A stretch of 64,000 nucleotides of DNA from assembly GCF_964275005.1 (NCBI RefSeq), contig NC_092686.1:45320333-45384332 (forward strand). The letters are read 5' to 3'. Below are positions 48,101 to 60,654 of this stretch, one piece after another. Within the stretch, counting starts at the first letter, position 1. Each line of letters opens with the position of its first letter. The translations under genes and the position numbers were made by a program. The notes below the pieces were generated by a model. The model saw only the letters and a program-made list of their open reading frames with translations, did not search any database and had not been told where the DNA came from. This stretch comes from Diadema setosum (Eukaryota; Echinodermata; Echinoidea; Diadematoida; Diadematidae).

Positions 48101-49190
48101 TTCATCATTATCGTCTTCTTTTTGTCCTCTTTTTCCTTCATTTGGTATGATTCGACAGGCAAAGGCGCGTTCCATAGACAGGCCCATCACCTTGGGACAA
48201 AGCACAAGAGGTCAATGACCTTCACCGGCTTTCCAAAGAGAGTGTTGGAGTGAACACCTTCAGAAGCAGTGACTTACAAAGGGAAGTCTCAATGCAGTTC
48301 CTGTTGAAATCCTTATACATACATTGTACTTGCTGTCGACTATCACTGTCGTATTGTGAAAAGTCGTTGTAAAACTTTTGATGACATGTTAGGGAAAAAC
48401 TAGCCGGCTCCATAAGCATCCAAATCAATGTGTTTTTCACAAAATTGCAGCAAGTTAAGTCCTCAAAAAACAAGCAAACAAAAAACAACTTCAACCTGCG
48501 TCATAATGGAAGAACTGCATGATTATCAAAACGCATGAGGAAAGCTAACACTAATTGTCCTTTCTTCATGATAATCGTCACTAAAAACCATGATGACGCG
48601 TTATGAAATCTGCACTCGTCTTGTTTCGTTTTGATCAACGAGAAATGGGAAAAATAACAATATAACAATATAACAATATAATCAGGGAAGGGAACCAACA
48701 GTTTTTACAAGCATCACTGCTTTTATGTAGGCCCCACCATATTTCTGATATTGATTTGTGATATCCTCAGATGATAATGACCATTTATGTTTGTGTGTAA
48801 TGTTTGTTTGTCTTTTTTTTTTTCAACATAAGATATGGTTGTATATATTTTGTACTTTTGTTTTATTGTCAATCATTTTGCAATCCCATCACTGAGAAAG
48901 TGGAAATATGAAATAAACTTGAAACTTGAACTTGAGATACAGCAATATTTGAAGTCCATTTAAAGCTATAGGAACCAAATTCCTACAAACGTTCCTGCTA
49001 GTGTATATATGTAAAACTTTTTTCAGTATCATTAACATAATGGAACACTTTTCTTTTACTCAATTGTCGATTTACCTTTCAGTGTTATAAATGTCATTAT
49101 CATCCTTGGTGTTATAGTAATCATTAATTATTACGTTTCACTCATAACAAATGTTTCATGTTATGATCAGAATCAAATAACACGCTACAG
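45200..49190. other. Gene-free stretch upstream of paralog 2 and downstream of paralog 3
   Basis: AT-rich, with short frames only. It includes a long polypyrimidine tract of CTT/CCT units at about 47925-48145 and GT-rich triplets near 47200-47260. An open frame at 48002-48253 is a translation of the pyrimidine tract and is not supported as a gene. Confidence 0.5.
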
Positions 49191-49195
49191 CTCGT

Positions 49196-49370
49196 GGACT
49201 CCCGTTTTAACGAACACGGATAGAACGGAATTTCGAATACAACAATGTAAAGTTCAGTTCCTTAAGATGTTGATTAGATATCCTTAAACGTTTTATTTGT
49301 TCGCATATAACGAAATTTTGATACAACGAAAGTGCCGGTCCCGCAAGGACTTCGCATAATGGGAGTTTTC
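49196..49370. mobile_element. Short TIR element at the 3' end of paralog 3
   Basis: GACTCCCGTTTTAACGAA on the left and TTCGCATAATGGGAGTTTT on the right are imperfect inverted ends; ATAACGAAATTTTGATACAA-type sequence fills the centre. Its border is about 35 bp below the paralog 3 stop, and it contains TTTATT (49292-49297), a minus-strand AATAAA. Confidence 0.6.
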
Positions 49371-49404
49371 GGTACTTGGTAAAGGTCGAGCTGGTGACGA
49401 CGCT

Positions 49405-50821
49405 CTAGGGAGTTTGTCTTCCCCCAGACAAGGAGCTAAGACAGACGACCCAGAATCGATAGTGAATTTGCCACAGTGGGTAAGATGACCAGTCACGGGG
49501 ACCGAGTATATCTCCGAAATTCTTGCGCTCCTTGTGGGCTGATCGGTGAATTATGACAATCTGGCAGGTCAGAGCAAGCAGTGGCAGTGTATATACAACG
49601 AGGACGACGATTAGCAAGCAGTCCTCAAGATATGACAGCTCAGGCTTGAGAACAACAATTACCAGGTAATCACCTTGGATTAGAACGATTACTCTCGACA
49701 CAACCAGGATGATGCTCTCTTGGCCCTTTACACCATTACTCCGGTTTTCAACACACTGCCACGAGACGAAGAGCAAGTAGAGAATTGTAAAAGAGCAAAC
49801 CAGAAAGAAAGGCAGATATGGGAACACCCAAATCTGAATTGTCCACACGAGGAATATTTGGAAGCATTTGCCTAAAACTACAGCAAAATCGTCGCTGCCC
49901 GGTGACTTTTCTCTGGGACGGACTTTCAAGGCAAACTCTATCAGCATGTCCTGGTCTTCCTTGTCCATGTGCAGCCCTGTCGAGTCAAGCTTGCCGCATA
50001 CCAAGGTGAGCGAGGAGCACGCGAAGGCGGTTGGTTGTGTGACCCGGAAGCTGTTCATGAGTGCCTTCTTCTGGGCGGAGTGATCGCCTTTCCCACGAGT
50101 TTCTTTTGATGTGAGTGGCCATGCGAAATCATGCCCAATCACAGCCACATTCTGCTTGCCTGTCAAAATGAGAAAAACAGACATTATGAGTCAAAATATG
50201 AATATCAAAACTTCAAGAAACTTTTCCAATAGATACTGTCTATACCTCCGTGAAACAATGCATGTGTAAATTAGTTCCGTTTGGTTTAAAAAAAAGTGGG
50301 AGTGTGTTAGACCTAGTTTGACAAAATTTCACACACAGAGGAACGGTGGCTTCAGGAGTGATGATGGTGTCGAATGTAAATGTATGTATTCAATTGCACT
50401 CATTACTTTGTATTCTTGGTAAGGGAAAACCAAAAATTAGAATTGATTTTGAATTGAACATACCACACTGTAATTTTCCAAACAGAACATCTCTATAGCG
50501 TTATGAGTGTCCCTATACAGTCTTGCCAAAGGACGAAGATTTTGATTTGTTGTGTAGGTACATCTACTATAATTGCCATACGAAATAAAGTATCTTTTAT
50601 CGTACTATCTATTATCCTATATCATTTGCAATGAATAAAGTCATTCAAATCAGTGGTTTGCATGTTGAGGTTTTGTTTGTTTGCTTGTTTTGTTTTGGTT
50701 TGGTTTGGTTTTTCAAGTGAGAGATTCTAAGCCAGAGTTGCGTATGGATTTGTAGTGCCAGTATCCATCATTTATCAATTTGAATAGGACAAGAATGGTT
50801 AATCGGTGATCACGTACCGAT

Positions 50822-50852
<31 letters not shown>

Positions 50853-51142
50853 GACATAAATGCATTATACACATACAAGTATTCACCTAAGACATCTCTG
50901 GCATGAGGCAAAAACTTGTTATAGTGTGCGTCAAGCACATCTGTGATGGAAAAGCGTCGGTTGTGTATCGAATGGCAAAGAATGATGCCATCAACACTTC
51001 CAGCGGTCAACCGGAAGTTGTCCAAATCGTTGTACGGGAGCTTGATGAACTTGACTTCGACTCCCTCCAGCTTCCTGAGCAGCGACAGAACGGATCCGAC
51101 GTTGGCCTCAAGAGCTGAAGAGCACACCCCGATGACAGGCAT
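49405..51142 (-). CDS. Unrecognised tandem family, paralog 3
   Basis: Coding exons 51142-50887 and 50159-49405 join in phase 1 (TTAG/GTGAAT, TTTGACAG/GCAAG) and encode 336 residues. The MPVIG start follows a TTGTACAG acceptor. The alpha/beta head keeps GVCSS, VEVKFIKLPYNDL, DGIILCHSIHNRRF, NVAVIGHDFAWPL and CSSLTLVCGKLD. The membrane part (about 178-295) is hydrophobic but does not show the clean cassettes of paralogs 1 and 2; the SSYPLWQIHYRFW segment near 310-322 matches the AYPWWQVHFHFW segment of paralog 1. Codons here are more GC-rich than in paralogs 1 and 2. The stop and 3' flank adjoin a short transposon that may supply the poly(A) signal. Function is unknown. Confidence 0.85.
50826..50852. 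repeat. (CA)n microsatellite at the exon 2 border of paralog 3
   Basis: CACACA run in the intron just after the exon 2 donor. Confidence 0.9.
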
Positions 51143-51472
51143 AATGGGGAATTGTCTGTACAAGTAGTACTTCCGAAAGTAAGGTTGAGCAGGTCACGAA
51201 ACAGAGTATTGGTATTTGTAACTGCAGGACAAGATACATAAGTGTTTGAGCATTATTACATGTCCTCATTACTGGCTGGAAAATGCATTAGAATATTAGT
51301 AATCTATAGCATCTCTCATCCTAGCTATCATCCGACTTTCCTTCTCTTTATAGTATTACGGGGTATTATCTACATTTAACGTTCTATTTATTTAGGCCTA
51401 TAGTAATAAAGTATTTAGGGCCGTGCATTTCATGTATTGGAACTTTTAATCCCTTTTCACGCACGCACCTTC

Positions 51473-51508
<36 letters not shown>

Positions 51509-51595
51509 TTACTAAAAACAATAAAAATGCATGATTTTTCGAAAATCCCGTCCCAATTTCCACCGGGAAAGGGGGATGTTCTTGGAGCCCCTTGT

Positions 51596-53640
51596 ATTAT
51601 CCTTGAATGTAATAACAACGCTAAATGTAATATCGACCCTAAATGTATTACTCCTTAACCTTAAATGTAATAATTTTTACCCTAAATGTAATAACCGACA
51701 ACCCTTTAATGCCAACCTTAAATGTAAATACAACCCTAGATGTGATACATGTCAACCCTAAATGTAACATCCACCCTAAATATAATACATCTTAACTCTA
51801 AATGTAATATCTACCCTAAATGTACTAACAACCCTAACTTTAATGTAATGTACATTTAACGCTAAATGTAATAACCGTAAAATAACAATAACAAAACTGT
51901 AAACAATCATGAACACGGAATGATGGTTGAAATGCAAAATGTCTGTGTGAGTGTATGATAAAGGCAAGAGAATTAAAAACTATGTCACATGGACCTAATT
52001 AACTTTGAGTATATCTAATCAAAGGAAAAAATGAGACTTTGTGTGATTATTTCCTGGGTAAACAACAAAACCAAATCTAAGCAACTATTGTTGGTCTTAA
52101 AAGATGCAGACTGGATGTGCCGCATACATGAAATCAAGGGGGAGGGGGGTAAAGAAGAAGGAAAATATAGCAGACAGCATTAAGAAAACATTATATTACA
52201 CAAGTTTAACTGCAACAGAAATAGTGGGACATGAGTCGCCGAAAATGCTACGCGCCAGTCACGAAGAGGCAATTTGCGTATGAGTGAATCAACTATAGTG
52301 ATATATTCTCATATGGTAACACACGGCGCGGTGATACAGGGCATTTACGTAGGGCCTACAGTTCGCCACTGACGTGCCCGATTATATGAAAACAACGAAT
52401 GCTGTTGTTTTTGCACAACTACAGGATGCTATGCGAGCTCAGGTACGTCATTGAGTTTACTCCCAGGTCGGGTACCATTGTACTCAGACTGTATAGGACG
52501 GCTAAATGAGTCAGATTATATTTGGAAATAACCTATCAGAGGAATGTTTTTATTGTCTGTCATTTCTATGTTAACTAATATTTGATTTTTTTTTTTTACT
52601 TTGTTAAAGTAGAATTTGATCTAATTAAAATACGATGCGTGTTTCCCACGGATGTATCCCACTCCTTATTCACGTAGAAGTGAATTCTGATGTAGCAATA
52701 ATGATGAACGTGTAGGTAAAATAGTTTCATTGAAATTTCATTGATAATATTCGAACAAAAAGTTCAAGATAGTACTATCTTGAATTCGCTTTGCAGGAGA
52801 GTAACTGTCTAAAATTAAACTGAGAAGTTTACTTTTTGTATAATTGCGTGCCCAGACAAATCATGTTACATAATTGAGAAACATGTAGTGACAAGAAGTA
52901 TCACATTTTAGGGGGATATTACATTTAGGGTTAAGGTATATTAGACCCAACATTTAGGGTCGTTATTAGGGTTAAAATGTATTACATTTAGGGTTAAAAA
53001 TTATTAAATTATGGCCGGTATTACATTTAGGGTTGACATGTACACTTATTACATTTAAAGGCATAATTTACCACTTGCAGATGAAACAAAAACCCAGCTT
53101 TAGTGCTTTAAAATAATTCTAACATGAGAGTTAGGGATAAAAACCACTGAAAAATTTGAATCAGTATTATTGATTTTAAGTATTGTTAAATACACAAAAT
53201 GTGAACAATAGTTATAATAAAAATGTTCCCAGACTAAACCGTCTACAGTTACAGTTTATTACAACAACATCAAAAAATACTGATATCTCCTTATAATTTA
53301 GGCTTTATTGCAAAAATTTTATATGGTAGGATGTTTTGTGACACAACAGACCTATACATATACAGCAAATGTGATATCTTGAAAATTGTTTAAATCACTG
53401 CTCCCAAAGGAAAACTGGACCTTTAATAGGGCTGAATTATTACTTTTAGGGTTGACATGCATTACATTTAGGGTTGTCTCCGGTTCATACGTGTAGGTTT
53501 AAAATGTATTACATTTAGCTTAAAAATGTATCATATTTTTAAGTTAAAGCCACAAGGATTGTTATTACATTTAGGGTTAAGGTATATTACATGTAGGGTC
53601 GATATTACCGTTGCTATTACATTAAGGGGTGATACACCCC
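51596..53640. mobile_element. 2-kb foldback element with CCTAAATGTAATA subterminal repeats
   Basis: From 51596 to 51880 the plus strand carries about a dozen CCCTAAATGTAATA-type units; from 52910 to 53640 it carries the complement TATTACATTTAGGG repeatedly. The two arms are therefore inverted and the middle (51.9-52.9 kb) is different sequence. A further element starting TTTAAAGGCATAATTTACC and ending GGACCTTTAAT is nested at about 53055-53430. The whole lies in intron 1 of paralog 3. Confidence 0.7.
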
Positions 53641-54099
53641 CCCTCCCATTAGAAGCAGCAGAAATTATCAACGGGGTCTCATAAACCATTCAATGGGGTG
53701 CAGCTCCTGGCCTTAACGAAAAATCAAAGGTTGATCAGACAATTGAAATGTGAGTACAGAGAAAATTTGCTTAATGCCACAACTAACGGTCATCCTGCAT
53801 GCAAGCATAAATTACTGTAATTCCAAAAACTTCACGCACGTAACATAATTCTACGTGTAAAAGGATTGATTTTTTTTTTTTTTTGGGGGGGGGGGAGCAA
53901 GGGGCAATGTGCCTTTAGGCGAGAGTTATATGTACAACTACATTGTATACAGTCATCATGTCTGGTGATATTAGTCATTTCTGCCATACCCTGGACATGG
54001 TACACGACAGTGATGAAAATTTGTAACTTGAAAATACATTGTATATTCAATGCATCATGTGCTAACGAAACACGACGAAGATTATTGTAATATGCTTAC

Positions 54100-54330
54100 C
54101 TCCTACAGGGTCAAAGGTGAGCGCCAGCAAGCCCTCTCCAACTCTCAATATCACAATCTTCCTTGTCTGGGGGTTCTATACAATATTGTACGCATAGAAA
54201 CTTGTCGAAGCAATCTCCTAGTGAGATATCCGCAAGCGTAGCATCAAAATCTTCCATCCCTCACTGCACGTCTGTGACAGTGCGCCAAGAAAAAGCGACG
54301 CGCACTAGCCGGGGAATCCCCGCCGTTGCC
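54100..54330 (-). promoter_or_regulatory. Paralog 3 probable first exon and kappaB-containing upstream region
   Basis: Minus-strand CCCTGTAGGAG is followed by GTAAGC at 54099, a candidate donor. GGGGAATCCCC at 54311-54321 is a full NF-kappaB palindrome, 211 bp upstream. Sequence similarity to the other first-exon units is weak outside the site, so the exon assignment rests on position, donor and site together. Confidence 0.45.
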
Positions 54331-54837
54331 AATTCGATTTAGACTTAGCAGTCAGTCGCTTCATGGTTACCTTTTATGTGATTGACTGCGTTGTTGTAGA
54401 AGCCATTGATCTTATGGCTATATCTTAACTGTTGATTATTCAATATGATGAATGACCGAGGTATATGATTTCTGCTTTTAACCCGAATACGAAGAAGTAG
54501 GAAACAGGGAAATAGATCGCATGTTGGCAGTGATTTCATTGTTTAGAAGGTCCAATGATCATGAACTTTGTATTTTTTTTTTACTAAAGAGTGTAGGAGA
54601 AAAAGCAGTTCTCATCTTTTAACCGATTTTTCTCTCCTCTTATCATCATCAAATACTAAAGGTCAGGTTCTGACAACAAGCCGTTACTGATGTGTACTCA
54701 TCAGCTTCAAGTGATTGGATATTGGCCAGACGTCAGAGGAACCGACTTGTGTGATTCGGCAAACGCAAAGTTTAAAGTGTGATACACATAATCTCCATAA
54801 TATAATATTGTAATGTATTGCAACTCTTTATATACTA

Positions 54838-54838
54838 T

Positions 54839-54873
<35 letters not shown>

Positions 54874-54880
54874 GTGAGTT
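54838..54880. repeat. (TG)n microsatellite
   Basis: TG dinucleotide run with one interruption. Confidence 0.9.
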
Positions 54881-56377
54881 TCACATACATACATAATACA
54901 GAGAGAGGGGAAAAAAACAATGGTGAATGAAACTCCGCGTTTTAATAATTAAGACAGATAAACGAAAGATATGCAACAATACACACATTCAGTCATAAAC
55001 TTATTAACCCGGCTTCCCCCACCCCCTTGCTTTATCGTTTCTTCTTGGTCGTATAGATTTATTGAAAGTAACAAGAGCGCAACTACATAAGTAGGACCTA
55101 GTTGCATATAATGTACTGTACCATCCACCCTTGGCCTCCTTCGTGCAGATTTAGAACACATTCTACTTGTACAAAGTGCCTCAAGCATGCACACACACAC
55201 ATGCACACACCATAAAGACATTCGCAGTCGCTATGCAACAGGCAGGAACATTCGTTTATCATAACACAAAGCAGAGTTCAAGGTCCATTTCGTATGTAAA
55301 TTTACATGGTATCATGATGTATTCAGAGTTTCAACTGGAACAACTGCGGTGTAGACAAACATACGGACAAGAAGCTATACAGTAATGGCATACAGTCATG
55401 ATGACTATCAGACTGTAGGTGTGTATGCCGGGGCTGTTATAATGAACTACTAGTTGTGTGATTTTCAAGGAATAGCAAACAGTGCCAATTCAAGCGACGT
55501 TCTAGATATTTTTTTTTTTCGTGCATGCCAAATGGCTGTTGATCAGTACGCTGTTTTCCAAGATTTTCATATCTGATTGTGTTTAATCAATCAAAATATA
55601 ACACATCCTCTCTCATTTTAGTTCCTCTTCGTTGTCTTTAATCATAACGAAGCTTATTAGATGAGAGAAAAAAATAATGGAGGGATTTAAGGTTATTGTC
55701 AATTACCACAGTAGTATAAGAGAAGGTGCAATATTTAGCAGCCCGTGCGCCTAATAAAACTCTATATCGTATACAATTCGAGCAGGAAGTATACAAAATC
55801 AAGAATTCGGCTGTCTATTCTGAATTTTGCAAAGATGCTTACTGCAGGCTGATCGAGCGAACTATACGTACACTGTTGACCCTTTTCTTGATAACACTTT
55901 TATCAACTTGGAGAAGGACAGGAATATTTGATAATAATGATAATGATAATGATAATAACAATAATAACAACAACAATCTACAATTACTATTACAATTGCA
56001 TTACTATGTAAGAAATATTACATTACTGACATTGTAAATGTACAGTGCTTGCGTAATCATTATGATAATATTATTTACATCTCTATCTTGATTTTATTTC
56101 TGTTTGTTGTCCAAAATTACTCAACAGGCTGTAGCGCAACGTAAATTTCAAAATAATGCAAACTTGCTTAAAATTTCGAACTCGAACATTTTGGTATTCT
56201 TACAAATGGCATATGGCTATACTCAGTTTGTGAAAAAGTTCATGAAATTCAACATAATTATGAAAACTATTATTTTCATAACAACATTTTTACAACAACT
56301 ATAATCACAGCGTTTTAGAAAATTCAATTGAGAATTACGTGGCATGAAAAAGCAGTTTGAAAGAAGACGCTTATCAT

Positions 56378-57346
56378 CTACGTTGGAATGAACGCTCTTA
56401 CAATAATTTCAAGTCCTTCGAAAATCCAGAGAATAAACAAAACACAGGATCTGAACGATTCCAGAATTAGGGTGAAAACGTTGCGAACGGTCCACTTTAT
56501 ACAGGTAGTGTAGAAAACATCCTCAGAAACAAAGGTGACAAAGTCAAGGAAATTCCCAAAGATCCATGAGATACCATTATAACACATCCCATATACTGAT
56601 ACAATCATCCACGTCAGGACAAGCTGCACGAAGCCCAGTGTTTCCTCCATGGAGTCACAGGATGAAAAAATGGTGGCCAACGCCCTTCCGCAAATCCCGG
56701 CGGAGATGCCAGCCGGTGGTCGACTGATGCCGTGCCTCATCGGAGGATGCTGGTCTAGGAACCCCTGGATGAGCTGCCAGTCGCTTTCTTCCATCTCCAT
56801 CACGGTATCCAGCCTGCCGCACATCGTCGTCAGAGTGGAACACTTGCCGACGGAAGGGTGCCTCTTGTGAAGGCCATCGATGTATGCTTGCTTGGTGTCG
56901 ACATGATCTGCTTCAGGAGATACTTCCTGACGGAAGGGAGATTGGCCTGGCTTCAGCGGCCAGGCTAAGTCATAAATGACAACAGCTATGTTTTCCTTGC
57001 CTATATAGTGCGGCATTTTCAAAAGAGAAAACAGCAAACAAAATTAGATTTCACACAAATTAATGTCATATGATTTCCTTGAATATGTATTTCAAACAGC
57101 CTTTATGAATACCGCTTTTTAATACGATCACATTCCGTATGATTTGTTCAAATTTTGCTACGCTTAGAACAATATTTCTATTATGATAGTATTCAGATAC
57201 TGTAATGATGTGCGCCTATAATTGCATATAATAGTAAATAAATGTAAGATGAAATATTTTCCAGTTACAATCCTTAATTCTTATACGTGTACTACATAGA
57301 GTGCTTTGCAGTCGAGTGTCGCCTCAACCCCTCCCCCCCCCAAAAA

Positions 57347-57382
<36 letters not shown>

Positions 57383-57734
57383 AGAGAGACAGCCTACTAC
57401 ACAGTCATGAAGTATACAATAAGAGAAAGGTATATACACTGCATGCAAGTTTTGCAAATCATATGATTTAATTACCAATGACCCTCGCTGCATGCGGTAG
57501 AAACTTCTCAAACAGAACGTTCAGTCTATCACTTCCATCATCTTGGCCATCTACTATAGAGTGGCACACGACCAACTGATCGATACTATCACGTGACAGG
57601 TTGACCGTGTCCAAATTGTCCAATGAGAGAAGAGTATGCTTGATTGTGGCGCCACCTGTATATTCTTCAAGCTTTGTCAGGAAGGTGGCGATGTTGGACT
57701 CTGGAGAAGTAGAGCACACTCTGATGGTTGGCAT
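56378..57734 (-). CDS. Unrecognised tandem family, paralog 4 (divergent)
   Basis: Coding exons 57734-57476 and 57000-56378 join in phase 1 and encode 293 residues. ATG follows a TTTTTTTTTCAG acceptor, so a non-coding first exon exists upstream. The head keeps MPTIRVCSTSPESNI, VVCHSI, FLPHAARV, NIAVVIYDLAWPL and KCSTLTTMCGRLD, and the acidic MEMEESDW segment. YNDL is replaced by LDNL, NRRF is lost after CHSI, and GHDF becomes IYDL. The membrane part (about 207-290) is shorter, with two or three hydrophobic stretches and no cassette repeat. It is the member farthest upstream in the array and the most diverged. A minus-strand AATAAA lies at 56098-56093, about 280 bp after the stop. Function is unknown; loss of motifs may mean changed activity. 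Confidence 0.8.
57345..57380. repeat. (CA)n microsatellite with flanking poly-C/poly-A
   Basis: CA run in the intron between the two coding exons of paralog 4. Confidence 0.9.
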
Positions 57735-57964
57735 GATGGGAATTTTGAGTCAAAATTATCTGAAAAAAAAAATACCAGGGGAGTCACCGTATAATTATAA
57801 TTACTACCTACCCCATCCCACACCCTCATTCGACTATCATAATATAATATGGTGAGTCTACACTCTCTATTTGGCTATACTGCTATCAAAATATGACTGT
57901 CCAAACAGTGAGGTGGACACTGGTCCAAAACATGTCTTCACCCAGATGTATTGTAATTGTATCA

Positions 57965-58610
57965 TGTCTAGTTAAACTGTCCAGTTAAATTCAATCCGAC
58001 AAGAAAGAACAGAGTTATAAGCACAACGGTGAAAATTTGATAGGAATCGGATAAAAGTTGGGGAAAGTGGAGAAGGTATAAACTTTTTAAGTTTCGATAA
58101 TGTTGCAAAATAGCTCTCGAACAGTTGATATTGATATGCAAATGACTGGTCTGATGATGTCATCAGCAATCAATTTCAAATTCAATCAATTAGTCGATTA
58201 ATCAGCATATGGCGAAAGTTTAATATCCTGCTATAGAAAGGTAAAGCACAAGTCATATGTATTATTCCTGGCCGAATAATCTCAAGACTATGATTAGTCA
58301 GACGAATTAAGATTTGAGACTAGCAGTCACTGATTGGGACATTGAAATTACACCCACCCCACCCAAAAATTACACATAAAAAATCTTGACATTTGAATAT
58401 TTTTGTGTAAAAAACTACATGGCAAGTTGTAAGGTGATGACATCACCTTACAACTTGACAATGAGCTCACTCATTTTCATTTTCAAATTGACTGTTCAAG
58501 AACTGTTAAATGAAAACTATAGCGAACTTCACCATGCATCTGACAACTTCTTTGGTCTTTATCCGATATTGATCATTTTACCGTTGTTCTGATGAAATTG
58601 TATCTTTTTT
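57965..58610. mobile_element. Foldback MITE (copy 1)
   Basis: The arms face each other: left has GTGAAAATTTGATAGGAATC and TGATATTGATATGCAAATGA, right has complements ending in ATCATTTTACCGTTGTTCTG. Near the centre CAAGTTGTAAGGTGATG and CATCACCTTACAACTTG form an exact short palindrome at 58425-58460. Confidence 0.75.
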
Positions 58611-60650
58611 TCTTTGTTGATTGTTTATTGGATTTGTTTCTCCATTTCTCATCCAAAATACAAAGAACAATACATAAATCATCACATGAATCAAAGAAAG
58701 ATTACAAAATGGATGGATTGTAGATTCATTATTATAACAATTCTGTTCTTCCATGGGGTCCAATTAGCTTTGAACATGGCATGTCCACAATCCCCCTTTG
58801 ATTAATTATACCATACAATTTTGCTCTCGAAGGTTTCAATGAAGTCCATGTTAGAATATACATGATATGCGGTGGTGATGTGTCGGGCGTCAACGAAGGC
58901 CACTGTCAGTGGCATGTTGTGTCTGAGGGACGGAGGTATGGTTACAGTTCGTTATTACGAAGATTCGTTATTCGGCCCGTTAACGATCGCCCCGTCACTA
59001 TACAGGCATACTAACCTGGAAACATCAAACTGCATATTACTTGAATGTAAGACCATTCTGAAGCAAATAATTTTCACAAAACAATGACCGTATACAATGT
59101 ACTCTTAATTTAATCCCACAATGATTGGAACAATCATCCCCCAGCATTCCCACTGATTCCCACTGATCAGTTACTAGCCATCCCCTTTGAACCCTATGAC
59201 AACCCTAACCCTAAGTCCTTGGAGAAAACAATAACTGTCTTTAGAAGCACACTTACTTACTTAAAATGTCCGACAACTGTCAAGCCAAGCTCCTACTGTG
59301 GCTTTCTTTATTAGCAGTCAGTCAGTTGTTTCAATCATGATCTTCATTGTTCATAGTCTTCTTTCTAACTGCCAGCAATCAGATTTTAGTTGTCACGTAT
59401 TATTTGGACTCTAGACCCGTGAATGTTTATTATATGCAAATACCATTAACCTCTAACGTTGGCTCTATCAGCTGCGTAAACGTATAGTGTGGTTAAATTG
59501 ATATGATATTACTGAGAATGAAAAAAAAAAAACAACAGACGACTATTTTAAGTACACTCTGATTATGCACACTGTTGTCTATTAATGATAACCTTTGAAG
59601 TTAGAGGGACTGATTTCTTTCCATGTGCAAGTATACATCTAGCTAGAAACAGTACATTGTACCAATAAGTGGATCCGACAGGAATGATATGGTGACGTAA
59701 TTGGATACGTCTTTGTAAGCCTTGACTTGTTACCATTTCTACGCACGTCTAATCATGATTCTCCAAGTTTACTGAATGATTGAAAGAAAGTTTAAGTGTT
59801 GATAAAAACCTCAACAACAACAAAAAACAAAACACACGCCAAACAAAAAAAAAAATCTACGCAAATAGGCAAAATAGAGGTATTATGAAGGCGAGAAAAT
59901 TTGTGTTACGGTTTTCTTTATTGAACACCGAAAAATATGCCAAGCCACATAGTGTCATAAGAAAGCTTTATGTATTTCATTTTGTTTGAATAGATTGCGT
60001 ATACTCCAAAGTCCCAATAGTACGTGCAGTGTAACAAATGAACAGACAAACAAAAACAAAACACACAGTAACCTCTGTGCATTCGTCCTTTTCGCATAGG
60101 TCTGATCAGTATGAAAAAAAATTTAAAGGCAGCGCATTTCTACTCCAGCAAAGAACGCTCTTAAAATGTAATTTGGATTATACAATTGTACTTCACAAGA
60201 CCATTACAACCACATTTGCATGCATTTTAATGTTTGCGTTGAATATGAACAGCTTACATAAATTATTATGTAATGTGCACTTCACGTCTTGTGAAGAGAC
60301 CCCTACCATTCCAGGACACTGCTGCCGTACATTTCCGAAGGAAGGTTTTGAGGCGATCACTCCTATTATTATACATAATCATTTCAAAAATCAGATAACG
60401 TCTGCTGCTGTAATTGTGAAAATCGATAACCATCTCTTATTCCAGTGGCGAAACAAATAGTAACAGAAGTTAGAGCTAGTAAATCTGCGGAGGTGTATAA
60501 TCACGCAGAATGAATATTCTTCCAAGAAAGAATGCAGGAAACTGCATGAGCACTGTACAAATATATCGACCACACGTATACAATTGTCCGTAGCAGTAAT
60601 AACGGTTTAGAGACAGAGTGACAATTTCATATTACATTGCATCTTAAGAA
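58610..60650. other. No gene recognised
   Basis: Short frames only. Contains a CGTTATTACGAAGATTCGTT remnant at 58948 related to the element at 29636, and AACCCTAACCCTAAG at 59204, a short telomere-like run. Confidence 0.5.
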
Positions 60651-60654
60651 TTTC

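Noticed and set aside
48002..48253. Leucine-rich 83-codon frame
   Set aside because: Encoded by a CTT/CCT polypyrimidine tract; low complexity.
59128..59165. GGGAATCAGTGGGAATG (minus strand) as a kappaB site for paralog 4
   Set aside because: Does not match the kappaB consensus and lies at no conserved position relative to a donor.
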